Below are positions 10,215 to 18,275 of a DNA stretch of 64,000 bases, in pieces (position 1 is the first letter of the stretch; each line of letters starts with the position of its first letter). Source of the DNA: Croceibacterium segetis (GTDB lineage: Bacteria; Pseudomonadota; Alphaproteobacteria; Sphingomonadales; Sphingomonadaceae); the NCBI RefSeq assembly GCF_011320115.1, contig NZ_JAANOZ010000004.1, forward strand, positions 203,501 through 267,500. Reading direction: 5' to 3'. The notes beneath the pieces are model-generated. The model saw nothing but the letters and a program-made list of their open reading frames with translations. It did not search any database and was not told the origin of the DNA. The position numbers and the translations under genes were made by a program.

Positions 10215-12407
10215 ATGCTGGCCAATCGTGAACTCAACCTCTCCCCTATCGCTCTTTCGCTCGCCGAGGACTTGCGCGACGGCCGCGACGTGGGGCGAGC
10301 AGAATTCGGTGGCCACGCGATCGAAGCGATCGCCGGCCGCGAGCACTTGTGGCTGCGGGTGCGTGGGCCGACCCACGCGTACGCCCTGCGGGCGTGCAGC
10401 TTCATGGCGGGGCGCGGAAAGGTGAAACGGCGGCGGCTGCGGCGCGGCGAAACGATGCGCTTCGCGGTCGAAAGCCTGGTCGGGCAGCAGGACGTCGTCC
10501 TGCGCGGTCATGAAGGGGCAACGCCGGTGCTCGAGCTGACCTGCACGGTTACCCCCGCGCAGGCGATCGCGATCCCGTTCCTGCCGCGCGACTTGTACAT
10601 TCTCGACGAGAACGGCCTGCCCGGCGGCCAAGGCCGGGTCGAGGCGGGACAACGCGGCATGAACAGCGCGCTTTGCTTCGTGCGGCTCGAAGCGCCGGGC
10701 CCGGCGAGCCTGCTCTACTGGCAGGATCTGACCGCGCTCAATCCCTACTTCGCCGCCACGGAGACCAAGCCCGACGGGGTGGTCGGCGGCGAGTGGCCCG
10801 AGCTGGGCTTTCGCCTGCCGACGGCCGCGCAACCGCAAGTCGAATACCCCAAGCCTCTTCCACCCGGACGCCCGACCACGATCTCGCGCGCGCTGGTGGC
10901 GCTGCACCAGGGCGAAGCGGGCGACGAAAGCGCTCTGGCGATGCATTTCCTGACCCTGTCGGCGGCGATCTATCCGTTGCTCGAGAAGCCGGCCGCCGAG
11001 TTCCGCGACTGGCCCGGCCGCGCCGAGCGCACCGCGCGCGACATCACCGAGGCGCCGGGCGCCACGGTGCGGCACTACGGCCACACGTACGTCCGTCCCT
11101 ACCACGAGGCCGAAGTCCCCGATTCGATGACCCAGGTCACCCTCGTCACCGCACTGCGCGAGTGGGAGCCGATGCACGGCGAACCGCTGCCGCTGACGGG
11201 ACAACTGGAAGCCGGCATCGTTCGCTTCTTCGATCCCGAGCTCGGCGCATTGCGGCGATATCTCCCCAATGTTGGGGAGGAAAAGAACTGCGACGAAGTC
11301 GACAGCTGGTACCTCTACTACCCGTTGCTCGGCCTCGCGCGGTTGGGCCGCAACGGCAACGAGCGGGCTCGCGAGCTCTACCTGCGCTCGGTCGATTTCG
11401 CGATCAAGGCGGCGCAGCATTTCAAATACCGCTTCCCGATCAAGTTCGACATCAACAGCTTCAAGATCATCACCAAGACGCGAGGAGACGAGGAATACGG
11501 GCAGACCGACGTCGCCGGGCTCTACGCCTACGTCATGCTGCTGGGCTTCGATCTCACCGGCGAGGACCGTTTCCTCGACGAAGCGCGTGCAGCGATGGAC
11601 GCGGCGCGCGGGCTTCGTTTCGACCTCAACTACCAGGCCAACCTCACCGCATGGGGCGCGGCGGCAGCGGTGCGGCTGTGGCGGGTGACCGCCAACGAAG
11701 ACTGGCGGCGTCTGAGCTACATCTATCTCGCCAGCTTCCTGCACAACTGCTCGGCGTGGGAATCCGACATCGGCCACGCGCGGCACTATCACAACTTCCT
11801 GGGCGCGACGGCGCTGCACGATGCACCGTACATGGCGCTGCTGGAATGCAGCGAGAGCTTCCTCGCGTTCCAGAGCTACCTGCGCGACAGCGGCCCGGAC
11901 CTGCATGCCGGGGCGCGGCTGCTGATCGACGAATATTGCCGTTACGCGCTCGACCGCGCGTGGTTCTACTTTCCCGATACGCTGCCCCCCGACGCGATCG
12001 CCGAGAGCCCGCGCAACGGGCGAATCGACCGCGAATTGTCGTTCCCCGTCGAGGACCTCTACGTCGACGGGCAGCAGGCGGGCCAGGTCGGTCAGGAGAT
12101 TTACGGCGGCGGCGCGGCGTTCATCTTCGCCAAGCAGGCGTTCCACCGTGTCGAGGAAGCGCCGTTCGCGCTCTTCTGTGACAGCTTCGTGTTCGGCTGG
12201 GAACGGCCGACGCCTCGCTCCGCGCAGCTGACGCTGGGCGGTTCGTCGGCGAACGAGGCGATGCTCGTGCTGATCCCCGTCCAGCGCGACGGCATGGCCG
12301 CGATTTCGCTGACGCTGGCGGACGGACGCCGGCGCAAGGGCAAACGCAAGGACGGGAAGCTGGTTTTCACGGTCCCGGCCGACGCCGGCCTGACGCTCAA
12401 CTGGTAA
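10215..12407 (+). CDS. Large soluble protein (730 aa), possibly (alpha/alpha)-toroid, unknown function
   Basis: The protein starts MLANRELNLSPIALSLAEDL behind GAAGGAG. It has no signal peptide or membrane segment. The central half (about residues 260-620) is rich in long aromatic helices with conserved-looking motifs such as EEKNCDEVDSWYLYYPLLGL, KYRFPIKFDINSFKI, QTDVAGLYAYVMLLG, CSAWESDIGHARHYHN and AALDRAW-like words. This pattern resembles (alpha/alpha)6-barrel carbohydrate-active proteins, but no catalytic motif is assigned. The C-terminal 80 residues look beta-rich (SAQLTLGGSSANEAMLVLI). A role in glycan processing is speculation. Confidence 0.7.
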   Translation: MLANRELNLSPIALSLAEDLRDGRDVGRAEFGGHAIEAIAGREHLWLRVRGPTHAYALRACSFMAGRGKVKRRRLRRGETMRFAVESLVGQQDVVLRGHEGATPVLELTCTVTPAQAIAIPFLPRDLYILDENGLPGGQGRVEAGQRGMNSALCFVRLEAPGPASLLYWQDLTALNPYFAATETKPDGVVGGEWPELGFRLPTAAQPQVEYPKPLPPGRPTTISRALVALHQGEAGDESALAMHFLTLSAAIYPLLEKPAAEFRDWPGRAERTARDITEAPGATVRHYGHTYVRPYHEAEVPDSMTQVTLVTALREWEPMHGEPLPLTGQLEAGIVRFFDPELGALRRYLPNVGEEKNCDEVDSWYLYYPLLGLARLGRNGNERARELYLRSVDFAIKAAQHFKYRFPIKFDINSFKIITKTRGDEEYGQTDVAGLYAYVMLLGFDLTGEDRFLDEARAAMDAARGLRFDLNYQANLTAWGAAAAVRLWRVTANEDWRRLSYIYLASFLHNCSAWESDIGHARHYHNFLGATALHDAPYMALLECSESFLAFQSYLRDSGPDLHAGARLLIDEYCRYALDRAWFYFPDTLPPDAIAESPRNGRIDRELSFPVEDLYVDGQQAGQVGQEIYGGGAAFIFAKQAFHRVEEAPFALFCDSFVFGWERPTPRSAQLTLGGSSANEAMLVLIPVQRDGMAAISLTLADGRRRKGKRKDGKLVFTVPADAGLTLNW

Positions 12408-12447
12408 CAAGCCCGGAACGCCCCGGCGGGGCGGGGATTGTCGCATC

Positions 12448-12699
12448 GTGGCCCAATCAACCGACAAGGAAGCCGAGGAGCGCCGCGCCTATCGCCACGA
12501 ACTGCGCCTCGTCGCGCGGTTGCTGCGCTGGACCGGAATGGTTCTGGTCGTGCTCGGCACCGTCGGCATCGCGCTCGGGCGCGAGGGCGCGTGGTTCACC
12601 GCGCCCTCCTGGATTTCGTTCGTGATCGGTTGGGCGCTGGCCCTCAGCGGCCTGGTCCGCCGGGAAAACAGGGCCACTGCCGTCGATCCCAGCGATTAG
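12448..12699 (+). CDS. Small two-helix membrane protein
   Basis: An 83-aa protein with an N-terminal charged segment (DKEAEERRAYRHELRLVARL) and two hydrophobic helices, MVLVVLGTVGIAL and WISFVIGWALALSGLV. The start is GTG at 12448. It follows the 730-aa gene by 40 bases. No domain is recognised. It ends just before the palindromic operator cluster. Confidence 0.6.
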   Translation: MAQSTDKEAEERRAYRHELRLVARLLRWTGMVLVVLGTVGIALGREGAWFTAPSWISFVIGWALALSGLVRRENRATAVDPSD

Positions 12700-12713
12700 C
12701 GGTTCAGCCTCAC

Positions 12714-12781
12714 TTTCCAAGTTGGAAAATTATCACTTGCCGAATCGGAAAGTCACGGCTAATCGCTTTCCATCTTGGAAA
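12714..12781. promoter_or_regulatory. Three palindromic operator-like sites
   Basis: Three related 15-bp palindromes lie in the 100 bases before the membrane protein/regulator pair: TTTCCAAGTTGGAAA (12714-12728, perfect), TTGCCGAATCGGAAA (12737-12751, imperfect) and TTTCCATCTTGGAAA (12767-12781). Centres are 23 and 30 bp apart. The winged-helix protein encoded at 13247-13558 is the obvious candidate to bind them, giving autoregulation; that is inference. Confidence 0.65.
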
Positions 12782-12797
12782 GTGAAGGACCCGTTCG

Positions 12798-13250
12798 ATG
12801 ACCAGAGAAACGATGTCTCCCGCCGAAGCGCGCGCCGCGCTCGAAAGCGTCGGCGCAACGCGCGCGCAGATCGCGGCCATGGGTCTGTGCCCGCCCTGGC
12901 GCCACGCCGCGTTCGGCGCGGTCATGGGGCTGCTGATCCTCGGGCTCGGCTATCCGCTGACCATCCAGGTCGCCAGCTTGTGCCTGGCGATGGGCCTGAT
13001 GGTGGTGATCGTCGTCCACGACCGCAGGCGCTACGGCATGTTCATCAACGGCTATCGCAGGGGGGCGACGCGGCCGGTAACTGCGGCCCTGCTGGTAGCG
13101 ATGCTGTTGCTCATCGTCGTGCAGGTCCGCTTGCGCGAGCAAGGCGTCGAGGCCTGGGTGCCGGTCGCCGTGGCGGGCGTGGCCTTCGCCGTTGCGGTCG
13201 CCGGCAGCGTCTGGTGGGCGCGCGTGTTCCGCCGCGAGCTGGGCGCATGA
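12798..13250 (+). CDS. Four-helix membrane protein paired with a winged-helix regulator
   Basis: A 150-aa protein with a short cytoplasmic N terminus (EARAALESVGATRAQIAAMG) and four hydrophobic helices from about residue 36 to 143. Its stop overlaps the start of the winged-helix gene by 4 nt (ATGA), so the two are translationally coupled. Pairs of a small membrane protein with an HTH_34-type regulator occur widely in Proteobacteria; the membrane partner may sense a signal or control the regulator. No transport motif is visible. Confidence 0.7.
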   Translation: MTRETMSPAEARAALESVGATRAQIAAMGLCPPWRHAAFGAVMGLLILGLGYPLTIQVASLCLAMGLMVVIVVHDRRRYGMFINGYRRGATRPVTAALLVAMLLLIVVQVRLREQGVEAWVPVAVAGVAFAVAVAGSVWWARVFRRELGA

Positions 13251-13558
13251 CTCCGATCGTGCTCGACGCCCAGCTCCACGCGCCGGCGAGGCTGCAGATC
13301 GCCACCGTGCTGGCCAATGCCGACAGCGCCGAGTTCTCCCGCTTGCGCGAGATCACCGGGGTGAGCGACTCGGTGCTCTCGAAACATCTCTCGGCCCTGG
13401 TCGAGGCGGGCTACGTCCGGCTGACCAAGAGCGCGCTCGACGGCCGCCAGCGGACCTGGGCCAGCTTCACCCGCGCCGGGCGCAAGGCCTTCGCCGCGCA
13501 CATGCGCGCGCTGCAGGCGCTGGTCGCCAGCGCCGAGCAGGCGATCGCCGCCGAGTAG
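13247..13558 (+). CDS. Winged-helix transcriptional regulator (HTH_34 type)
   Basis: A 103-aa protein that is essentially one winged-helix domain: LHAPARLQIATVL, LREITGVSDSVLSKHLSALV (recognition helix), EAGYVRLTKSALDGRQRTW (wing), then a C-terminal dimerisation helix. This is the HTH_34/PF13601 pattern, related to MarR and ArsR. It has no cysteine or metal site. It is coupled to the upstream membrane protein by a 4-nt overlap, and the three palindromes at 12714-12781 are likely its operators. Confidence 0.85.
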   Translation: MTPIVLDAQLHAPARLQIATVLANADSAEFSRLREITGVSDSVLSKHLSALVEAGYVRLTKSALDGRQRTWASFTRAGRKAFAAHMRALQALVASAEQAIAAE

Positions 13559-13561
13559 CCC

Positions 13562-14404
13562 CTAGAAGGTGTACCCGAAGCCGACCGCCCCCAGCCACTG
13601 GCTGGCGCTGCCGCGGATGCTGGTGAGCGGGGTGCGCTTCGCGTCGCCGAGCATCCGCGTGTAGCCTCCGAGGACGAAAATGGCCGGACCGCCGTCGGTG
13701 AGGTCGCCGTCGAGGTCGAAGCCGAGCAGCAGCCGGCTGCCGGCCTTGTTGAAGCCGCCCCGGGCGGTGAACACCGGCAGTCCGCTGGCGATCGAACCCG
13801 CCGGGGTTACCGAATAATTGTAATCGGCGAACTTGCGGTTTCCGTATTCGGCATTGAACGCCAGGTTGGCGAGAATTCCCCGGCTGAGCGGCGTGGTGTA
13901 ACTGACGAGCGGATCGATCACCATGCCCTTGTGGGCGCCGGCGACGTCCCACAACACATCCGCGGTCACCGAAAAGCTGTCGTATCGATTGAGCACATGG
14001 GGGAAGGTCAATCCTACCGTCGGGCCGACCTCGACCGCGGTCTCGAGCTTGCCGAGGCTGTCGACCACCGAATCGCCGGTCTTGCGCGTGCGATTCAGCC
14101 GCGCCTTCGCGGCAATGCCGAGGTTGAAGCCGACGCGGTCGGGCGGGTCGGGGATAAAGTCGAGCGCGACGCCGGCGGCCCGCGGACCGATGCCGATACC
14201 GCCGAGCCTGCCTTGCACCAGCGGCACCGGGAAGACCCTGTAGTCGTTCGAGCCTTCATAGCTCGGCCCGTAGCCGGCGCCGACGCCGACGCTCAGGTAG
14301 TCGCCGTCCAGCGCCGACGGCTGGCTGCCTGAGTCCTGCGCGGCGACCGGGCCGGCAAAGCCGAGCGCCAGCAAACCGGCAATGAAGATAGCGCGCCTCA
14401 TCAT
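13562..14404 (-). CDS. MipA/OmpV family outer-membrane protein
   Basis: A 280-aa beta-barrel protein with a signal peptide (MMRRAIFIAGLLALGFAGPV, cleaved near AAQ|D). The features LSVGVGAGYGPSYEGSNDYRVFPVPL, the repeated amphipathic strands and the terminal aromatic residue (GFGYTF) are typical of the MipA/OmpV family. Family members are linked to murein-hydrolase scaffolding or to uptake of small molecules; which applies here cannot be told. It converges on the winged-helix gene with 3 bases between the stops. Confidence 0.9.
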   Translation of the reverse strand: MMRRAIFIAGLLALGFAGPVAAQDSGSQPSALDGDYLSVGVGAGYGPSYEGSNDYRVFPVPLVQGRLGGIGIGPRAAGVALDFIPDPPDRVGFNLGIAAKARLNRTRKTGDSVVDSLGKLETAVEVGPTVGLTFPHVLNRYDSFSVTADVLWDVAGAHKGMVIDPLVSYTTPLSRGILANLAFNAEYGNRKFADYNYSVTPAGSIASGLPVFTARGGFNKAGSRLLLGFDLDGDLTDGGPAIFVLGGYTRMLGDAKRTPLTSIRGSASQWLGAVGFGYTF

Positions 14405-14470
14405 GAACCCCTGTGTGACTTGCGTTTCAAACGAAGGGGACTCGGGAGTGTTCCTAGGGGGCCGAGCGCA

Positions 14471-15073
14471 TCAGCCGCCCGCCTGCCATTGACGGATCGC
14501 CTCGATCGGCCAGAACAGCATGATCACGTTCAGCGCCAGGTTGTCGCGGATGACGTAGAGCGTCAGCAGCTCGAACACGATCGCGACGGCCAGGCTCACC
14601 TTCCACGGCAGGCGCGAGGCGAACAGGAAGCCGATCACCATGCAACCGATGTCGCCCATCGAATTGAGCACGCTGTCGCCGGTGTAGCCGAAGCTGACCG
14701 TCACCGCGCGGTAGCGATCGATCACCATCGGGGTGTTCTCGCTGACTTCCCACGCCGCTTCGACCAGCACCGCGATCGGCAGCGCCCAGCGCGCCGGACG
14801 ACCGCCGAGCAGCCGCCATTTGCTCCACAGCAGCCAGGCGACGAAGTACATGATCAGGCCGTGGATGAAGTGGCTGAGCGAATACCAGTCGGTCAGCTGC
14901 TGCGAGTTCTCGGCCGATTGCACCACGCCGTGCCACAGCTTGACCGTGCCGCACGTGCAGATCGGCACCCGGCCCATCGCCAGGAGGATCACGACCGCCG
15001 AAACCACGATCGCAAAGGTCGCGAACACCGCGCGGCCGTGGGGCAACAGCGATCGTGCGCCGGCTCTGCTCAT
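14471..15073 (-). CDS. DUF2585 (UPF0314) membrane protein
   Basis: A 200-aa protein with about four hydrophobic segments. Conserved blocks include CTCGTVKLWHGVV, SENSQQLTDWYSLSHFIHGL, EVSENTPMVIDRYRAVTVSFGYTGDSVLNSMGD and FELLTLYVIRDNL, typical of the DUF2585 family in alphaproteobacteria. The start at 15073 is preceded by GGGGAAGGAATACGG. It is divergent from the carotenoid genes. No function is established for the family. Confidence 0.85.
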   Translation of the reverse strand: MSRAGARSLLPHGRAVFATFAIVVSAVVILLAMGRVPICTCGTVKLWHGVVQSAENSQQLTDWYSLSHFIHGLIMYFVAWLLWSKWRLLGGRPARWALPIAVLVEAAWEVSENTPMVIDRYRAVTVSFGYTGDSVLNSMGDIGCMVIGFLFASRLPWKVSLAVAIVFELLTLYVIRDNLALNVIMLFWPIEAIRQWQAGG

Positions 15074-15173
15074 CCGTATTCCTTCCCCTCGCCGGCAATG
15101 GATGCAGCGCGCGCCGGCGATTGGCAAGGCGGGGCGGGATTGCGCCCCCGGCCCAAGCCGCTAAGGCGTCGGC

Positions 15174-16216
15174 ATGAGCGAGCGCGATTGCGACATTGCG
15201 ATTGTCGGCGGCGGGCTTGCCGGGGGGTTGACTGCCCTCGCGCTGGCCGAAAAGCGGCCAGGCGTTTCAGTGCGGCTGATCGAGGCCGGGCCGATGCCGG
15301 GCGGCAGCCATCGCTGGGGCTGGTTCGGGACCGACGTTTCGCGCGAGGGCAAGGCGCTGCTCAAGCGCTGGAACGAAGGCTACGACGCGGCCTTTCCGGA
15401 TTACCGCCGTCATGTCCGCACCCGCTACCGCTCGCTGTCGCCGGAGGACTTCGCGGCCGGCCTGACGGCGATGCTTCCGGCCGGCACGATTCTGGTCAAC
15501 AGCCCGGTGGCCGCTATCTGCGCACCACCCGGCCGCACAAGGTCAAGCGCCCGGTGATCGTGGACGCGACGGTCGGGCAGAGCCGCAGCTTCCGCTTCGT
15601 CCAGGTGCTGCCACTCGGCGAATGCGAGCTGTTCATCGAGGACGCTTATTACCAGGACAGTCCGGTGCTCGACCATGACGCGGCCACCCGCCGGCTCGAC
15701 CGCTATGCTGGCCGCCGGGGTTGGAACGGCGAGATGTCCGGCAGCGAAAGCGGAATCCTGCCGGTGATCGCCGGCGGCGACTTCGCCGCCTGGCAGGACG
15801 AACGGCGGATCGACGGCGTCGGACGCATCGGCGTCCATGCTGGGTTCGTACACCCCTTGACCGGCTACACCGTGCCGTTCGCGGTCGAAACCGCGCTCGC
15901 CATCGCTCATGCGAAGGACCTTTCAGGGCCCGCGCTGGCGGAGATGCTCGACGAACGCGCGCAGGCGCACTGGAAAGCCACGGGCTACTACCGGCGGGTC
16001 GCATCGATGCTGTTCGGTGCCGCCCGCGCCAGCAAGCGCTGGAAAGTGTTCGAACGTTTCTACCACCTGCCTTCGGCCCGCATCGAGCGCTTCTTCGCCG
16101 CGCGCGCGACCGGCCTCGACCGGCTGCGGATCGCGTGCGGCAAGCCGCCGGTTCCCCTGCTCCGCGCATTGCGGGCGCTCGTGACCCAAAGGGCGCCGCT
16201 GCTGGAGGAGGAATGA
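15174..16216 (+). pseudogene. crtY: Lycopene beta-cyclase CrtY, disrupted by an internal deletion and frameshift
   Basis: Two frames together resemble CrtY. The first runs from 15174 (MSERDCDIAIVGGGLAGGLT, with the FAD-binding GxGxxG and GGSHRWGWF motif) to about 15510, then enters a short non-homologous tail ending at 15557. The second frame picks up at about 15503 with GRYLRTTRPHKVKRPVIVDA and continues with normal CrtY blocks (FIEDAYYQDSP, GSESGILPVIAGGDFAAW, HAGFVHPLTGYTVPFAVE, FERFYHLP) to the stop at 16216. By comparison with remembered CrtY proteins (about 390 aa), roughly 40 residues are missing at the junction in addition to the frame change. Loss of cyclase activity is likely unless this is an assembly error. 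Confidence 0.8.
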
Positions 16217-17697
16217 CGGCGGAAGGCAAGCGGGCATGCGTGATCGGGGCCGGTTTCGGCGGCCTCGCCCTGGCGATCCGGCTGCAATCGGCCGGGGTCG
16301 CCACCACCTTGATCGAAGCGCGCGACCAGCCGGGCGGCTGCGCCTACCACTGGCGCCGGGACGATTTCACCTTCGATGCCGGGCCGACCATGATCACCGA
16401 TCCGGCGAGCCTGCGCGAACTGTGGGAACTGACCGCGCACGACATTGCCGACGACGTCGAATTGATGCCCGTAAGCCCGTTCTGCCGCTTCAGCTGGCCC
16501 GACGGAGCGGTGTTCGACTATTCGAACGATCCGCGCGCGCTCAGGGCGGAGGTTGCCCGGCTCGATCCCGCCGATCTCGCCGGGTACGAAGAATTCATGG
16601 CCTATGCAGCCGAGGTGGGCCGCGAAGGCTACACCGCGAAGCCGTTCCTCGACTTGCGCAGCATGATCGAGGCAGCCCCGGCGCTGATCAAGCACCAGGC
16701 CTGGCGTGCGCTTTACGCCACGATCGCGAGGTTCGTCGGCAACGAGAAATTGCGCGAGGCTCTCAGCTTCCATGCGCTACTGATCGGCGGCAACCCGTTC
16801 ACCACCAGCGCCATCCAGGCACAGGCCGGCAAGCTGGAGCAAGATGCCGGCGTGTGGTGGGCACGCGGCGGGACCAATCGTCTCGTTGCCGGGATGGTGC
16901 GCCAGTTCGAACGCCTCGGCGGCACGTTGCGGCTGGGCGATCCGGTGGTCCAGGTCCACACGCTCGGCACACGGGCGACCGAGGTCGAGACACAAAGCGG
17001 CTGGCGCGAGCGGTTCAACGCCGTCGCCAGCAACGCCGACGTAATCCACACGTACCGCGATCTTCTCCGCGCCAGTTCGCGCGGGCCGCAGATGGCGCGC
17101 AAGCTGGCGAAGAAGCGCTTCAGCCCGAGCGCGTTCGTCGTCCATTTCGGGATCGAGGGCAGCTGGCCGGGTATCCCACATCACACCGTCCTGTTCGGTC
17201 CCCGCTACGAGGGGCTGCTCACCGACATTTACGACCACGGCGTGCTGCCGCGCGATCTGATGATCTATCTGCACCACCCCTCGGTTACCGACCCGAGCAT
17301 GGCGCCGGAGGGCAAGAGCGCGTTCTCGGCGATGGTCCCGGTGGCCCACCTCGGCAAGCTGGCGATCGACTGGGAGCAAGTCGGCCCGATGCTCGAGAGG
17401 CGCGTGCTCGACGAGGTCGCCCGGCGGCTGATCCCCGACCTCGACGACCGCCTCGTGACGAGCTTCCACTACACCCCGCGCGACTTCGCGCTCGACCTCA
17501 ATGCTCACCTCGGCAGCGCCTTCTCGCTCGAGCCGACGCTGAGCCAAAGCGCCTGGTTCCGCGTGCATAATCGCGACACCGTTATCGCCAACTTCTACCT
17601 CGTCGGCGCGGGAACCCATCCCGGCGCCGGGATTCCCGGAGTAGTCGCCAGCGCCATGGCGACCGCCGGACTTATGCTGGAGGATCTTTGCCGATGA
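16213..17697 (+). CDS. crtI: Phytoene desaturase CrtI
   Basis: A 494-aa FAD-dependent oxidoreductase that converts phytoene to lycopene. Visible features are the N-terminal dinucleotide fold VIGAGFGGLALAIRL, GGCAYHWRRDDFTFDAGPTMIT, the central LIGGNPFTTSAIQA, and the C-terminal FAD motif FYLVGAGTHPGAGIPGVVASA. Length is normal. The ATG overlaps the crtY stop by 4 nt (ATGA) and sits behind GGAGGAGGA; its own stop overlaps the LOG gene by 4 nt. The whole crt operon is therefore translationally coupled. Confidence 0.96.
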   Translation: MTAEGKRACVIGAGFGGLALAIRLQSAGVATTLIEARDQPGGCAYHWRRDDFTFDAGPTMITDPASLRELWELTAHDIADDVELMPVSPFCRFSWPDGAVFDYSNDPRALRAEVARLDPADLAGYEEFMAYAAEVGREGYTAKPFLDLRSMIEAAPALIKHQAWRALYATIARFVGNEKLREALSFHALLIGGNPFTTSAIQAQAGKLEQDAGVWWARGGTNRLVAGMVRQFERLGGTLRLGDPVVQVHTLGTRATEVETQSGWRERFNAVASNADVIHTYRDLLRASSRGPQMARKLAKKRFSPSAFVVHFGIEGSWPGIPHHTVLFGPRYEGLLTDIYDHGVLPRDLMIYLHHPSVTDPSMAPEGKSAFSAMVPVAHLGKLAIDWEQVGPMLERRVLDEVARRLIPDLDDRLVTSFHYTPRDFALDLNAHLGSAFSLEPTLSQSAWFRVHNRDTVIANFYLVGAGTHPGAGIPGVVASAMATAGLMLEDLCR

Positions 17698-18275
17698 ACC
17701 GCCTGGCCGTCTATTGCGGCTCCGCCACGCCCGAGGACCCGCGCTATGTCGCCTTGGCGCGCGAGGTCGGCGAGATCCTCGCTCGGCGGGGGATCGGCGT
17801 CGTCTACGGCGGCGGCAAGCTGGGCCTGATGGGCGCGCTGGCCGACGGCGCGCTCACGGCCGGCGGCGAGGTGATCGGGGTGATCCCGGATGCCATGGTC
17901 AAGGCCGAGGTCGCCAATCTCGCCTGCACCGAACTGCGGATCGTCAAGACGATGCACGAGCGCAAGGCCGCCTTCACCGACCTTTCCGACGGCTTCCTCA
18001 CCCTCCCGGGCGGAGTCGGCACGATGGACGAACTGTGGGAAGCGGTCAGCTGGGCGCAGCTCGGCTACCACGAAAAGCCCGTCGGGCTGCTCAACGCCTT
18101 CGGCTTCTACGACGGGCTCATCGAATTCAACGCGCACATGGTCGAGGTCGGTTTCGTGCGTCCGGTGCACCAGGGCATCATCATCGCCGAAAACGAGCTT
18201 GGCGCGTTACTCGACAAGATGGCCGCCTATCGCCCGCATACGCCGATCTTCCGGATGAAAGCCGAGGAGCTTTGA
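17694..18275 (+). CDS. LOG-family (TIGR00730) nucleotide 5'-monophosphate phosphoribohydrolase
   Basis: A 193-aa Rossmann-fold protein with the signature LPGGVGTMDELWE (PGGxGTxxE) and the upstream MHERKAAF motif of LOG proteins, which cleave ribose 5-phosphate from nucleotide monophosphates including cytokinin precursors. It starts at the ATG overlapping the crtI stop (17694); a TTG two codons upstream is possible. It lies between crtI and crtB with 4-nt overlaps on both sides. That position is odd for a purine-type hydrolase and may be just a shared transcript. Confidence 0.9.
   Translation: MNRLAVYCGSATPEDPRYVALAREVGEILARRGIGVVYGGGKLGLMGALADGALTAGGEVIGVIPDAMVKAEVANLACTELRIVKTMHERKAAFTDLSDGFLTLPGGVGTMDELWEAVSWAQLGYHEKPVGLLNAFGFYDGLIEFNAHMVEVGFVRPVHQGIIIAENELGALLDKMAAYRPHTPIFRMKAEEL

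Noticed and set aside
16236..17570. A long second frame inside crtI (444 codons) and similar long frames opposite thiC, cysNC and ligD
   Set aside because: High-GC shadow frames with Arg/Ala/Pro-rich composition and no conserved motif; the overlapping genes are certain.
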